Assembly (NCBI RefSeq): GCF_020740795.1
Contig: NC_067289.1
Location: 24,602,608-24,666,607 of the forward strand
Reading direction: 5' to 3'
Origin: Apus apus
Taxonomy: Eukaryota > Chordata > Aves > Apodiformes > Apodidae
DNA length: 64,000 bases
Position 1 is the first letter of the stretch. Each line of letters begins with the position of its first letter. A program made the translations under genes and the position numbers. Under the pieces are notes generated by a model, which searched no databases, was not told where the DNA came from, and worked only from the letters and a program-made list of their open reading frames with translations. This document shows positions 27,001-42,000 of the stretch, in pieces.

Positions 27001-30000
27001 CTCTGATCATAAATTCAAAACTGATTTCCTAGCTGGGCTTCATTGACCTAACACATGAAAAGTGTATTTGTCATAGGAAATAGCATTTTACAACTACCCC
27101 ATGATCAGCTCACTCTTCAGTATAAAACCATCAGTTACTACACACAGTGTACCAATTCAAAACAGTTCAAACCTCTTTCTCTTCTTGAAGTCCTTGTGTT
27201 TCTTCCTTCAGGCTATCCATGACCTGCTTGAGTTTGTCTTCTTCTTTCTCTTTTGCCTTCTCAAGATGCTCTTTCTTAGACGTTGCTTCGCTGATAGCTT
27301 TTTCACTATTGGAAGGTACATTTTTCAGTTCTTCTACCTACGCAAGGAAAAGCCTTTTAACTTCCTCTCCCACAGAAACAAACCAGTTTTGCCTTATCTC
27401 TAACCCCTGCCTTTCAAGGAAGCACAAGCCCTGATGAAGCTCACGTGCTTTTGCAGGATAAGATAACCTGGGGCTCTAGCATGAGGCCAGGACTCTATTT
27501 GCAAGGCTTGTTCAGTTCCAGAGCCCACGCAGAGAGAAGCAGCCACAGCAGTAACACAGCTTTACACGTAAGAATTCATGTCTTTGAACCACAATAAGAA
27601 TTAATTCTTAAAAGACCTACTCTCAGAAACCATTCTGGATCCAAAGAGAGATTTAAGACCTGTAACAGCTGGCCAAAACCAACCTGGTAAAATATATCCA
27701 TTCAATTAAGAAAATTAACTATGGAAACAGGGGAAAATACAAAGGTTTGAAAAGGTAGGAACAGTGAGAACATTCAACATATTCCCAGAATCTCAACGAA
27801 CATGATAAAAAGATGCTTTGAAAGCCTTGAGACTTCCCAAAAGGGCTGAGAAGGAGCAGGAAAGCTTTAGGCAGAAAACAACCTGCAGTGCTGGCCACCA
27901 TCTCCCACTCTCACAAGTGTAGTGAGCAATGGTTTAAGGGAGAATAATGCAGTACTTCAGTGAGTGATTTGCAATCAAAATCCCCACCTGATTTAAATGA
28001 CATCAAATACCTGATTAAGAACAAAAATTAAACATGTTTCCATCTGCTTTGTTGCACCAAGTACAATTGGTGTCCTTTGCTGTTTGATCCCAGCCCCACA
28101 AGGATGTTTTTATCTTGAGCAACCGACCAAGTAAATCAAGTGCAGTTCATGCTACCTTTTCTTTGTCCTTTTGAAGTTGCTTCTCCAGTTTTTTAGCCTT
28201 GCTTTTGGCATGTTTTAGCCTTTCCCTTACTTTCACATCCTGCAAATCCAACTGACTAAATTTTTCTTTATTTTCCTCTATGAACGCTGTAATTTTGTTG
28301 AGTTTCCTAGAGGGGAAAAAAGAAAGAACAATCTCTTCCATACTCTATAAAAACAATGTCAGTAGAGCTTAGCTTAATAAGGATGTAGAATTTAAACCAA
28401 TATTTATCAGTTTTTATGAAAAACAACATACAATGCTTACTAGAGTCACAGTTATTTCCCCAGGGAAGTGATGTTTCATCAGAAAAAGATGAACTAACAA
28501 AGCAATATTAAACACATTTTCAGAATTTTTTTTCTTTGATAGAATTTATAATTCACACCTCTCACTAATAACTTCCTAAGATCTCAGAGCATTAGCTAAG
28601 GTTAATATTGCAGCTGGATTGGAGATTAGCATCCAGATAAATCAACTGTAGGAAAACAATTTATGTATAAAAAGATTCATAAGGAGACCAGAGAAAAATA
28701 CCTAACATTCATGGACATTATGGTTATATACCTAAAAACCTGAAACAATCTCTCAATTTATTTATTTTTTAGTCAATATAAAAAATATGTACTTTAAAAT
28801 CTATCAAAAATCAGACCTTTTCTTGTAACTACCAATATTATGCAAATTTGTTCAAGAGAAACAACGTGTAGAACCAAATCAAACCAATGAGGATTGTTTT
28901 TTCAATTTATTTTTATGCAAAAGATTATTTAATCCATGCCAGGGAATGTTTAGATACACCACAGGTGACTCTGCTCATCAGATAATGTAAGTTCTTGGTG
29001 GAAGAACTACAAGGAAACCCAGCTGGGCTCCCTGTATTGGATCATCTTCCCATGCAACCCATGCATCTTCTGCTTCCTCAGGTGATTCCCCCCACAATGC
29101 AACAAAACAGCTTGTTCTGAAAGTCCTGCTAACTCTACCACCAGAGCTGCAGAACAGATAAACCACAGTACACTCAGCTTACGAATCTATACCTGCAGCA
29201 CTTACTTTTCAAGTTCTTTCAAAGCTTTGTTCTTGGTTTTCATCTCATCTGCAAGTTTGCTACTCTTCTCATTAACATCTTTTGTTTCTTCATTGACTTT
29301 TTCTTTCTGCGTTTCTAAATCACTTACTCGTTTCTTTAGGTCATAGCTAGGAAAAAACAACAACAGTCAAACAAAAAACTCCACTTTTTGCCATAAAACT
29401 AACATTAATAATTAATATATATTTCCAATCTTAAGTATAACAAAGTGATTAAGTATTCAATCCAAATACCCATTATTGAGTAACCCTGCCGCTGTCCTGC
29501 AAAGCAGTAAGGAAACCTAACAACTTAAACACTTCAGATGAAAAAGTCTTTAAGCAATTTGAATATAAAGCTGTAAGAGATCAATTTGCCAGACTACTTG
29601 ACTTTGCAAAAGCCTGGCAAGCAGGTTTTTGTTTCATTTTTTTTGTTGGTGGTGTTTTGAGGGTTTTTTAAAAGGTTTTCATGAAAATGGTCTCTATTTT
29701 CCACATGCTTTTCCACTGATTCTGAAGGACTGATACAGCTGTTAAGAAATGCAAAATATTTCTAATCAGAGATATGGCAGCAGTTGAACACCCCCACTAC
29801 CACATTAAAGCCAGGGAAGGGAAGCACTTTACTAGATTATCTTTTAAGTTCCCTTCCAACTCAAACCATTTGATGATGATGACACTTACATGTAGTATTG
29901 ACAGATCCGATTCTTCTCTTTAAACATTTTGTTTTCCAAACACAGAAATTCCATGGCTTTATTCTTGTCTGCTTCCAAGGCATCCTTTTCTTTTTCCACC

Positions 30001-33000
30001 ATTTTAACTCTATTTAACTAGACAAGAGAGTCAGAGCTGACTTTACTGCCAGTACTAGAAAGGAACAACCCATGAGGAGAAACCACCCCCAACCCTTTGT
30101 AGCACACGTGTCCTCTGGAGAGATGGTCTTCAGCAATGCACTCTGCAAGGCAATTTAGGGCTACAAGCCTTCTGAAATCACAGATCACCATTTCCACCAC
30201 AGAGACTAGACTTTGAGGGCAATTCAAACAGTACTTTTAAACTAAAAAAGGAAATAGAGGAAAAGGTAGGTGAGAAGTAAAGAGTGTGACCAGTTTTCTA
30301 TATTTCAACCTTTAGACTAGTCCCTTTTAAGACAATATCTTCTGTTTTCCTTCCCAGTCTTTAAAAGAAGTCTGCAACATATTAGGATTTACCAAGGACA
30401 CACCAAGCAAAAAGAGCTTTGATCTTATTTAGTACCTCTATAACTTGATGCATAAATGTTAAGAGTGCAATGGATCTGCATAGCTCAAGTCCCAGCTACT
30501 GTTCTGTGTCATTACCTCCTCACACAGCTGTGTGTGCATCACCTCACCAATGCTCTACCTCCCCCTCTCCTTTCCTTAGCACATGAAATGCTTCCCTTCT
30601 CCTCTTTGCTGTTTGGCAGCAGGAGGCAGGCAGATGAAAAGCCCTCCCTGGATGTATTCAGGTCCTGACCAGCTGTTTCTCTATTCATTGAACAGATGCA
30701 GGCTCCATCAGAGTGGTCAGCAGGTAAAACCCTGAGCTCCAACTCCAGCACTGAAACTTTTGGGAACCCAACAGCATTGTAAATGTTTAAAGAAGGGCAA
30801 CTGCTGTTGACTGCCCATTTCTTTTATAACTGAGGTGCAATAAAGGTAACTCAATTTTTTTTCTGCACTTCTACTCTCGTAGAGGAGTGCAGCATTTCAA
30901 CCAAGTCTTTATGTTACCTGTTTTCCTAGAAAATCCAATAACGAAACACTGCAAGTTTCTATTTTTTATTTAGAATTCAAACCAAACTCTCCAAGACTCA
31001 CCTTTTCTCCTCTTTGATCATTTAAAACCTCTACTCTGCGACACAGAGCTTTGATAGGCTCTTTTAGGCGTGCAGATCCTATCAAGTCTTCCAAGTATTC
31101 CAGCATTCCTTCATCGTGTTCTGTCTGGCCTTTGGGTTTCATCATGGCGATCTGCTCAACTTCCCCCTTGGAAAAGAAAAGGTTGATGTTTTCTTTTTTT
31201 TTTTTTTCCTTTTCCTTAATTCTGACAAAATACAGACACCGTTGGAACGCAGAACTGTGGGACCATCTTCTAGCATTAGAAAGAACAAAATGATGCAGTA
31301 ACCAGAAGTGACTGTTTGGAGCAGCAATGTATTTGGGAAAGCGAAGATGAATACGAATAGAAACTTCCTGCAAGGAGTGCATGGCATGATGTGCGTGGAC
31401 ACCAGCATCTCTTCTGGTGCCACTACTCAGGTTTAAATATTGTGTCTCTCTAAAGATTCAAAATTTACTTCCCCAACCTAAAAGAAGAAAAGAAGAATAA
31501 AGGCTGCCCTCTAGGTCATGTAGCACCCAGTAGTCTTCAGGTAGCTGAATCAGGACTGAAGTCCCTGGAAGGTTCTCGTTAGAAAACAAAAGGTCCATAA
31601 AAGCATTTCTGATGGATGAACTGGACTTGTCATTCATACAACTGAGACTTCCTTGTTGGATAAAGAAAAACATTCTATAAGTATTAGGCTCCCTTCATTT
31701 ATGTACAGCATTAACTTTGAATTATCAAGCTGAAGAGTAACAGTATTTTTTTTTTTTTATAAATAAGAATTAGGAGAGATTAAACTAAGACAATGACAAA
31801 GACTGTTTATTTTACACAAGCCAACAAAAAACCCTACTATCAATGTTTTATGCTTAAGTCTTTCTTGCACTCTGACAATTCCTTTGTCAGAGTAAAACAG
31901 AGGTCAAAGTGGCTTTTTGTTGTTTTTTAAGTTAAAATTCTTGAAGTTAAATGCATCTAAGCCTTTATTTTCTGGTAATTCCTGTTCCTAAAGAGTGTCA
32001 GCAGGTTTGACAAGACAAAACCAACCAAACCAAAGAACCCAACTCTTATTTTCAATTCTGTTTGCCAATCTTCTATCCAATTCCTATGCAACTTTCTATA
32101 TTTCTAGATGCAATTTTCTATATTTTTCTCTTTTCTATGCAACAGGCAAGCAAGTTCAGAATCACATAATCTTCATTTGATGTGAGGAGATGTAGAGGGA
32201 CTGCCTACTTAAAATCTCAGAACTGCCTACTTACAATCTCAGGTTCTTATCAAGGGTAAAAATGAAAACATTTGTAATAGATAAATAATAACTGAGTAAT
32301 AAGAGGATTAACTATTTAATATTCCCATCATTTACCAAGTTAATATATTAAGGAATTTGTTTAGCCCACCCCTATTGTAACATAGTAAGAAACAAAAAGG
32401 TTTCCAGCTATTTTAATGGGTAAAGGAGACTGAAAAAGTTCTACCTACTCTTCTTGCAAATAATCATGACAATTATTAACAGGGGAAAAACACATATCAC
32501 AGCTCTGCATTCTGGTAAAACTTGATAAGTCAATTTAACTGCTTCCTAACTTTTTAACTGTGCTTATTACTTGACCCATTGTTTGAATTTAAAAACAAAT
32601 CAACACACAAAACAGCCTTGCTTATTTATCTAGTGAAAAGAACTTCTGAAGTACAGACAGCATGTTTGAAAGTGAAACTAAGAAGGCAGCAGGCAGACAT
32701 TTGTTCAAAACATGCTTGGGCATGCTTAACAAAGCTGTCCCACCTGGCTTTAAAGTCTTAGAACAGACCAACAGGAAATGTCTTTAATCATTTACCTCCA
32801 TTATCTTCCTCTAGTTCACAGGCATAAAGTAATGTGAAGAGAGGGAGCAATGTGCAAGTTAAAAATAAATAAACCCTCTATTTGGTTGAGAAGACAATCA
32901 AAATGGATGTCAACAGGAAGACACTGGTGGCACTGGCAGGGAGCTAACAAAAAATGAAACATCCACAGAAGTGAAGTAAGTGCTACAGGAAAAAGCATCA

Positions 33001-36000
33001 AATATCCATTGAGGATTTTGGGAAGGCTCTAGACTCAGCACAAGAACTCTCAATAGAATTATCCAATTTCAGTTTCTGTATTGTCTGCCAAGTCTCCTAC
33101 CTCAGCCTGAAGGGCTCAATGAGATGGTGGCACATCCCTGTAGCAGGCAGTCAGCTGAGACACTGGGTAATGAGCTGACATCTGAGTGACAGGTTCCACA
33201 GAACAGCTCAGCTTAGCTACCAGAAAACACTTGGCACATCCTAACAGACAGCACAAGTTTACCTGAGGAGAAACTTCTAAGCAATCAAGTTAACTGACAG
33301 TGGTAGCAAATCATGAGGAACCTTGCTTAAGAGTAGGTTACAAGGTTATTAAAAAAGGGCAAGAGCCATTGAAAGCCATTTCCTCTAGTGAAAAACACAA
33401 GGAATAACTTCAAGAACCTTGGAACCTGGTGATTCTACCTTCCTTTGCATAGCTGAACTCTTGAGGGGGTGAATTATTTCAGTGCCACGAATTTAAACTT
33501 CTATTGCACATGAGAACAAAAACTTTAAAGCAAGTAAATTGTAAAAGCCTTCAAAAACCAGTGTAAGAATTTATTGTAATAACATGAACCATTTGAAACC
33601 AATGAGTCAGTTGAGAAGATAGTGAGGGTAGGCAGAAGCCGGGGGTGAAGCAGCAGCACGGGGTGCAGCAGCAGCAGTGCCTGGACCCATGTTCCAGCCA
33701 CTGGGATGCCAGGGGAGGTGCCCACAAAGAGCTGATCAACTGGAACAAGGGGCAACATCAGCAGCATCTTCTAGTGCTACTTGAATGCTACGAGGCTGCC
33801 AAGTCTAATTGGAGTTGTGTGCATGTCAGTAGAAGTTAGAGCTGCACCCTAGGAGTATGTTAGGACTACATTTAACTGAAGACACCTCTTCTAGACAGAA
33901 CCAACCAAACTCCCGTTCCTGCGTTGTACGCACACTCTTCTGGCCTCACGTCAGACTAATGTTGTCAGCAGGACAAGCACATCCCCACCAATGCAGGCAG
34001 CTCTCTGCAACAGCAGCACTGGCTGTTGGGTGGAACTTCCCAGAGCACATTTCACCCCCCATGAAGACCTCAAAAGGTGGGACAACAGCATGTCTGCACT
34101 CTCCATTATCTCATTTCTTAGAACTGCTACTTTCTCTAAAATTACACATTCATTTCTTAAAACAGCTAATCCTGTCAGAACAGAAAGCTTTTAGTCTATC
34201 AAGTGTTTTCTGGCATATAAAATTTCAGTTTTAAACAAGGTTATCAAACTGCTTGATAGAGGAAAGTTTTGACCTACTCATTAAGCTGCATTTCTGGAAC
34301 CCTTGCCACTAGTCTTGAAACAGGACCCTGCTTCTCCCTGGTGTAGGTAACTCCTGTCTGCTGTTGCCAGCAGACAGCAGCCTGGTGTTCCAGCTGCCTT
34401 CTTCTACATGGAGGCTGTGGGCTGAAGCCCTGACTCCAAAGCTAAGAATTCCAAATGGCATTGTGCACTGATCCCAACACAGACATTCTCCAGCCTCAAA
34501 TGGTGATATAAACTGTAGCCAATGGCAATTTGTGCTGCGCGCAGGAGTTCAGTCTCTTCTGGTGCTGGAATGCTGAGACTTTTTATAGCTTGGAAACCAG
34601 CAGGTGCATTCATACTGCACTCTGGAGTGGGGAGTACTGGGTAGCTTGGGTGCTTTTTTGAGGGGAATTCTCTGTGGCAGTTGGTGTGTTTCAATTTTTG
34701 GAGGGTTTTTTTTTTTTGGTAGTGGAGCTCCTCAACACTAGTCAAATTAAAAAGTAGAGTAATGCATCTAACCCAACTGAAATTCACAGTCAGTTTTGCT
34801 CAGGAGGAAGAGTTGTAGAGAAAATACTGCCTAGAAGCTCCAATACTATATATTGGAGAAACTTTCCCTGTTTTTACACATGGCTGAGACTCTCAGTCAG
34901 GTGTTACCTTAGGGCAGGACAGCCTATTTGTCTCAGTTTCCCACTTCAACTGTTTCAGGTGGGAAATCTTCTGAACTCTTTGTAGAACTGCCCTGTGTTT
35001 TATCATTTGAATCAAGGCTTAAAAAAAATATCACACTTTGTCGATACTGGTGAATCAGGCAAATCCTTTTGACCAGCCTTCCTTCTAGTTTTATGTTCTC
35101 CAGCTTTGAGGTGCTGGGCAGCAGGAAAGCTTTACTGCTTCTTCCAGTTGTTCAGAAGCAGCCTATTGCAAATAGGGAGCATCTCCTGTAAGAACCTGGA
35201 TATTTTCCTCTCAGAAAACAGTTTCCCAAGTTCTAACATTTGGATTTAACCCCTCATATATAGCTGTCAGACCCACCCAGCTGTGGTTCTGCATCAAACC
35301 ATGACAACAGCTTCATTCCAGAATCCTTTTGCTACCAGCATTTGGAGCAATGAAAAGGAAAATAAGCCAAGCTACTACCACCTATCCAATTTCTACTTCC
35401 TGCCTTCTAATATAAATGCTACAGCACTTAGAGAAAGCTCTCAACTGGGGTTACAGTCAAAACAGATAATTTGTTTCAGGATTACATTAAACTATCACAA
35501 AATTTTAGCTATGAAGATGGTGATTATAATATTTGATATTTTCAAGGCAATCACAGTGTTTTTTTTTTAATTCAAAACAATATTTTATTGTAATGCTAGC
35601 ATACTTTTGATACCATACTAACTTTTACGGCTTTTTAAAGCACACATAAAAGGAAGTTTTGTCAATAAATCCAAAATCTTTAGCTATGCTATCCAGAGCA
35701 TACCACCTGTTAAAGCACAAGAATCTTGGAACTTCTTAATACTGTCAATGTGCACATTCAATTTGCTTACTAAATTAACTGATTAAATTAATTACAGTTT
35801 GTAACTTTACATTATTACAGAATTCCATTTCACTTCAGTGATATGCAAATACAGACAGTTGTCAGAACACCATTTAACTTCCCAAGCATCACAAGATTAA
35901 CAGTATCGTGAAGTTTATGACAGTATAATTATATATGTATGTATAAAAGATCTAAACATGTTGAATTTTAGATTAAAAGGGTTTAAGCATTGTTTGTTCC

Positions 36001-39000
36001 CAAAAAAGAGCCATTTGATTTATTAGGAAAATTCATACCACACTGAACCTGGAAACAATAGAGCTTTCTTTACATGCAACAGGTGATCAATGAACTTGTC
36101 CTTTAAGCACTGAACTGAAGCAAAGAGTGGAGCTGCAGAAAGCATAACCAGAGCCGAGAACAGTACTTGGGAGTTAGCGCAGGCACCACCAGCTCAGTTT
36201 GGTGCAGGATGAGAGTAGCCAGAGGCAAAATCCTGTTGTTTGTACTACTGTAGAAAAACCAACCCAAATTATACCCCAATTTCAATTATTTTTTCTTAAC
36301 TTTTTAATACAGGGGGCCAGTCACAAATTACCTGGCTTAAGACAAACTTCTCAAAATAACGGCAAGTTTAGCATTTTTTATCTTATTTTATAGAATACAG
36401 GTATATTTCCATTTCTTTAAAATGCTGCAACATCTCTCCCAAAGCAAGGGGACTGTGGACAAGAGATTTTACAAGCATTTCACCAGCCACCTTCAAGAGT
36501 TGAATATGCACAACATTATTTTTCTTGGATGTTTTGTGTAATTACTGTCTTGATAATACAAAGGCACCCAAACTGCATTTTATCTTACAGAAGCAACTAG
36601 GCAGCCATGTGGAGTCTTTCCATTTCCCTGTATGCTACTTGCACAGTTTTCAACCCCTCTCATGTTTCTAATTTCTCTTGCATTAGACTATGATCACAGT
36701 TCTCACACTTTGCCTATCTTTTTTTACTTTATTAAAATGATAGCTCTCACTTTTTAAGCACCAGTACAGTACGGAATGGCAAAAGTGCTAAATTTATGTA
36801 TCCTCCATTGTCCATAGTGGGAATCTCAATTTAACTTTGACCATGTGCCATGTTCCCCTCTCCATTAAAAGTTCTGACTATGAACTCTACATACATGGGA
36901 CTTGGAAGCTGTGTACATAGATAACCAACATTCCTGTAACTGGATTCTTCTCCTGGAAATGTGATTGTATTAGAGTTCTTGTTACAAGCCACAACAGTTT
37001 GTTGTGGGGTTTGTGTTTTTTTGTTTTTTTTTCCAATTCCATGTTATTGCTGCTATTACTTAATGCTTGCAGTCCTATCTCATTTCTACCCTTCAGTTTC
37101 ACCAGATGGCAAATAATACAGGAGGGGAGAAAATATTAAATATTCAACTTCAGGCTCTGCCTTCCAAGGAAAGTGTTATAAGCTAGGTGGGAAATCCAGA
37201 AAATCAATTAATAAATGCACATACACAAATCTACACAGCCACTACTGTGCAAAGATGACAAAAAAAAATTAGAATTAGCCTGTTATACAACACTCATTTG
37301 TTTGCACAAAACTACTATTCTGCATTCTGGAAATAATTTAAAAGTAGCCTTTGTCAAGCTGTTTGCACATCTGTCTAATTTTAGAAGCTTTCTTAAGGAC
37401 ATTCTTGTATTTAATACAAGAATACAAATTGAGTGCAAATTCAGAGTTGCTTTGGAATCTAAGTCAGTTATTGTCAAACCTACAATGTTTGACTTAAGAT
37501 TATTGGTATGTTCTAATTAAACTATTTAATTGATCACTCTCAATTAAATATTGCCCCTAGAAAAGTGCTTTTCTCCACTTTCCATATTTCCCCAGTTTTC
37601 TGAAGAAAGCTTAACAAACAGTGGTTGCAATGTTATGTTGCAATTTGCAAAATAAAAATCATATGAATCACCAACATAAGTTGTCTGATCATGTAGGAGA
37701 ATTAATTTTGAAACTACATGTGGACCTCACAGCAGATCTTATGCTGCTCTGCATTCACCTCAGCACAGAGTGGAATGGTTCAACAGGGACATTGATTCTG
37801 TCCTCCATGAATCAGTGAAGCTCCTATTTTTTACATAACATTTTATTCAAATAATCTGTTTTTACTTAATTATATTCTCACACTTGCTTTAATTCTGCCT
37901 ACCACTTCAGCTCAGCTGTCCTTGACCTTTCCAGAACAAACCCTCTTCCCAACCAATGCTGGCAGCAGGGATCTCCATTTCTAATCCCAGCAGAGCTTTG
38001 CAGCTTGAGCTCCAGTGTTGGTGTGCCTCGTCAGGAGAGCAGACCTCAACAACTGGGAACTTTTGGCTTATCTCAAAGTGAGAAGAAAACCTGCTCTCCC
38101 TCATTTCCTCTCCAGTACACTGGAAGTGTGACTCCTACATTATTTCCACAAAGCAGCAGGTGAAAAACTTGACTGAACTTCCTTTCTGGCAACATAATCT
38201 TGCCATAGGTTAAGACTTAGTACTTTACAAAATGCTGTTCCAATTAGTTACAAAAATACACACATATAAAATCACTGCAGTTGTTTATAATTGCTTGGGA
38301 TTACACGAGGCTATTTTAATTAAGTGTATCAAACACATTTAAGTGAAATACTACTATAATTAGTACAAAATTTATTTAAAACAGTTCCAATTTGTTTGAA
38401 AGAAAGTTATCTTCTAAAGTACATTGAAATCAACTCACAGAATTCTGCTCCCATGATACAAGTCTTTTAGTACAGAATTCATTCAAAGTCTTGTGCCATT
38501 TATTTCCACAATATCCATTCCCAAGGAATGGGAGTTACCTGTGAAACTCCACTTTCCTTTTAAGAAATTCATATTGACTACTCTTACCTTGCAAGCCTGC
38601 AAAAGCCAATTTCAGCAGACATGAGTGGTTGCTGTCCACAGCCAGTGCTCTGCTTCCCAAACATACTTACCCTGCCATGTCCAAAAGTGACATTTTCTCC
38701 CCATTTATTTAATAATTCCTAAGAAGCAAACCAGCCAGCATAAAGAGACTGAGATATTTTTTTTTCTGGCTTCAAGGTTAAGTGGCTCAGAAGAGTCACT
38801 ACTGAGCCCCAGCAAACACACTTACCTTGGGAGCTCTGCCCAGCAGGTCAGAGCACAGACCCACACACATTTTCTGTCCATCTGCACTGTTCCAAGTAAG
38901 TCTTTTGAGAAAAGCCAAGTAATTTATTTGTTGTTCTTTAAAGAGATACCAGTTACTGAAGCTGGGGCTTTAAGTGTGGAAGACAGACAAAACAGCAGCA

Positions 39001-42000
39001 AGATGCTAGATTTTACCACACTGCTTAGCATACTTTTTTTTTTTTTAAGTTACAAGATGCATTTTTTTCCTGTTGCAGTTTCAGGCTGTGGCCTGAAACA
39101 TTAAAAATTAAACATGTCCTGAACAGCTGCCTATTCCTAAAGCACTAAAACCATATAGCAATTTATTAAAAATGTGAACTATGTAGTCTTAGAACTTAGG
39201 GATCACAAAAATTACAAGCTCCTCCTGTTAAGTGTTGGCAATATCCCATTGTAACCAAACCCATTTTTAAACAAGATTTTTTTTTTTTCCAACTAGCTAG
39301 TTCAGGCACAGAATGTGTAAAAAATGCTAGAACTGCTCAGTCTTGCACATTCTGTTTTTCCATAGGTGTTACTTTGTAATGTTACTCTCAGAAGTCATCA
39401 ATAGTTTGATTTTTGTATTTTCAGTTTGGCATCAGCAGACGTACCTGTCCCATCCCTACCCATCTTTTACAAAATTAAGTCAGGCCTAAGCTTTCCAATT
39501 TTACCCCAAAAGGCACCAAAATGTGCTATGCTGGAAAAAGACTGCAAAATAGGGGGTGGCATGGGGCTAAGAAACTAAAAAAATTAAGCTTTCTTCTTCA
39601 AAGCAACTGTTTTCCACTCTGTAATCCTAAATATGCTAGCAAGATACAATGAAGTATCTAAAGATTGTTACTACATGTAAGACAGGTCCTCTTAACACCT
39701 GAATATTCTGTCACACACCAAAACCAGTATTTGATAATCCCTAATTAACATTTTTGCCCAAAATCTATATTCCAAGTAAAATATTTTCATTACACCCTAT
39801 TGACATAGTAAAAAAATCAGAGATTTATAACTTCTGTTAAATGAGAAATGAGTCTGACCAAGTTAAAATTCAGGCAGTGTATATTAGTTTAGCTGTAACA
39901 AGAGAAGAGTAAAAGCTAAATAAACCTGTTACTTATGTCTCCAGTTTTAAATAACTTAATTTGAAATACCTTAGGGGAAAAGGGGCAACCCCTGTGATAG
40001 TAGTTCACAACCTTAGCCTTCAGACATGGTCTCATTTCCTTCTAATTTTTAGTATTAGGGGCTTAAATTTCTGCTGTCATTATGTGGAAAATACTGCCAC
40101 ATTTCCCACATGGAAAGTACTCAGCTTTGAATCACCAAATCATAGATTTCACTTTAAAAAGGCACAAAACCTCCTGTGCAAACAGAAAGGACCTTGCCTC
40201 AGGAAAACAGGCTACAGAGACAGAAAATCTCAGTACTTTCCTCTTATGTTTGTGATAATACACAACCCACAAGGAGTCCAGTGGAATGAAAGAAAAAAAA
40301 TTATGGTGGGAACCATTGCTTTATGCCTTCATATTGGTTATACCCCCCTTTCTGCCCACCATACAGGGGAAAGCATCAAACTTAAGCTTTTAGGAAAATT
40401 ATGTTCTGTTCATTGGTAACTTCCCAGGGAAAAAAAAAAATAAAAATCAATGGGACAAGAAAACAAATCATATTTGGGGAAAAAAAAAAAAATATTTTAA
40501 AAGCTTAGTAATACTCCCTCCCAAACATTCCCTTCCCCTCCTCCCAGAGGTAAAAGGCATGCTGTCTAGCACCAAGCCCTAGGCCTCTCTGCACCATAAT
40601 TTCTACCTTATCTTTGACTCTACATTCTCTCCCTTTTAGAAATTTTGCTAAAATGATAGCTCAGAACAGCTGTACAGAAAAAAAAAAAGAGTATATTTAC
40701 TACAGTTGTTTTGTTGGAGGTACTTCTCACTCCATCTTGAAACAAAACAGAGGAATATAGTGTTGGAGGGAATAATTAATTGGCATGGAGACTTCAAAAC
40801 AGATATATCCTCTTTTTGTGGGTGTAACTGTAAAAAAGGACTGCACGAAAATGCTTGAGGAAGTGAAGCAAGCACAGCGACCTATCTAGAATGATTTTTT
40901 TTAGAGGGGAACTGGAAGCTCCTTTGACAAAAACAGGCCTAAAATAAACAGTATTGAAAAATTTCAGACCTTGGGAGGCTCCCAGTGTTCACCAATTTTC
41001 TAGGCCATGGTCCTTCATATTTGGGACCTGTTAGTAATAGTAGTGAAATAGGTCCAGGTAATGGCAGATATAGTTACTCAATTGAATTAATATTTAAATA
41101 CTTCCATCAAGTACTTTAACTCAATTTATATTTTAAGTTGTTGTTTGACACCTAGCAAAATTCTTCATTATTTAAAAATTAGGAAAAAAAAAAAGAAAGT
41201 TGGTTCTCTTCAGCCTGTCTTTTAAACTGCAAACGTATGCCAGCAAGTCTTATAATTTTAAGGTCAAACATGAATATAAATGTTATTATATAGACAAATT
41301 CTATGATTGTTTATTTTTACAGTATGGGTTGTAAACTAGCTTTTAAGAACATAGCTTGATTTGGCTGTAAAGCTGCCATTCTTTGTGTCCTCTACAGTTG
41401 TTACACAAGTGTAAACAAAAAGCACACTTCATACGTTTTTTCTTGCACTCAATACCTATGCACAATTAATTTTTCTATACATACTTCTCCAGTGAAACCA
41501 AATCTATAGATGAGAGTCAGAGATAACTTAACAGTAGAATCATTAAGATTTAAGTTAATATTGATGCACTTTTATCTAAAGCATAAACAAGTTGCTGAAT
41601 CTCTGCCACGCTTAAGCAGCACAATAATATTGGGGTTTAAGGTTTATTTTACTACTCCAATATTTACGTGCTGCTAGGGCGGAACAAGTAGGACAACTCT
41701 TCTATTCATCCACATGTCAGGAGCACAGGTTTGTTAAGAGAAAAATTTAGATTAAGATATCTTCAACTGTTTATCTTCCTTAAATTTCTAAAGCAGCAAA
41801 TAATGATTCGCATCTTTATCAGAGCATGCAAATCATGATGTGCTGCTAAAGGACTTTAAGGCCTCCAATACCAGACTTAAAACCTAGACAGTATATTTTT
41901 ATAGCTGTAACTGGAAAAACAAGTTTACTTAAAATTGTTTTTATTCATACACCAACCTGTAAAATTAAGAACCTGTTATGGTCCAGATCAATTCCATGGC

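Larger units (their letters stand above)
16983..31001 (-). other. SMC4: Remaining SMC4 introns between exons 5 and 22
   Basis: Introns of about 0.1-1.2 kb separate the exons listed above. Those over 300 bases are 16983-17619, 17853-18618, 18802-19632, 19807-20558, 20704-21621, 22543-23724, 24126-24663, 24826-25374, 25561-26108, 26343-27172, 27338-28155, 28307-29205, 29347-29889 and 30018-31001. The only repeat I could name is the CR1 tail at about 29820-29880. No small RNA motif was recognised. Short open frames within them are chance. Confidence 0.7.
31167..41956 (-). other. SMC4: SMC4 coding intron 4 (10.8 kb), microRNA host intron
   Basis: The longest SMC4 intron. The mir-15b/16-2 cluster occupies its first 350 bases. 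The rest is AT-rich with poly(A)/poly(T) tracts; I found no exon, RNA gene or clear named transposon. A GC-richer patch with CAG runs lies at about 33630-33760 and codes for nothing recognisable. The acceptor is CCAAG with five Gs across the junction, a less common AAG acceptor, but the frame needs it. Confidence 0.8.

Noticed and set aside
28978..29166. 62-codon minus-strand frame in an SMC4 intron
   Set aside because: No similarity to the SMC4 protein or any family known to me; the flanking exons join in phase without it.
33525..33840. GC-richer patch with CAG runs and open frames on both strands in SMC4 intron 4
   Set aside because: The translations are low-complexity, no splice sites or family similarity were seen, and it is not a recognisable transposon.
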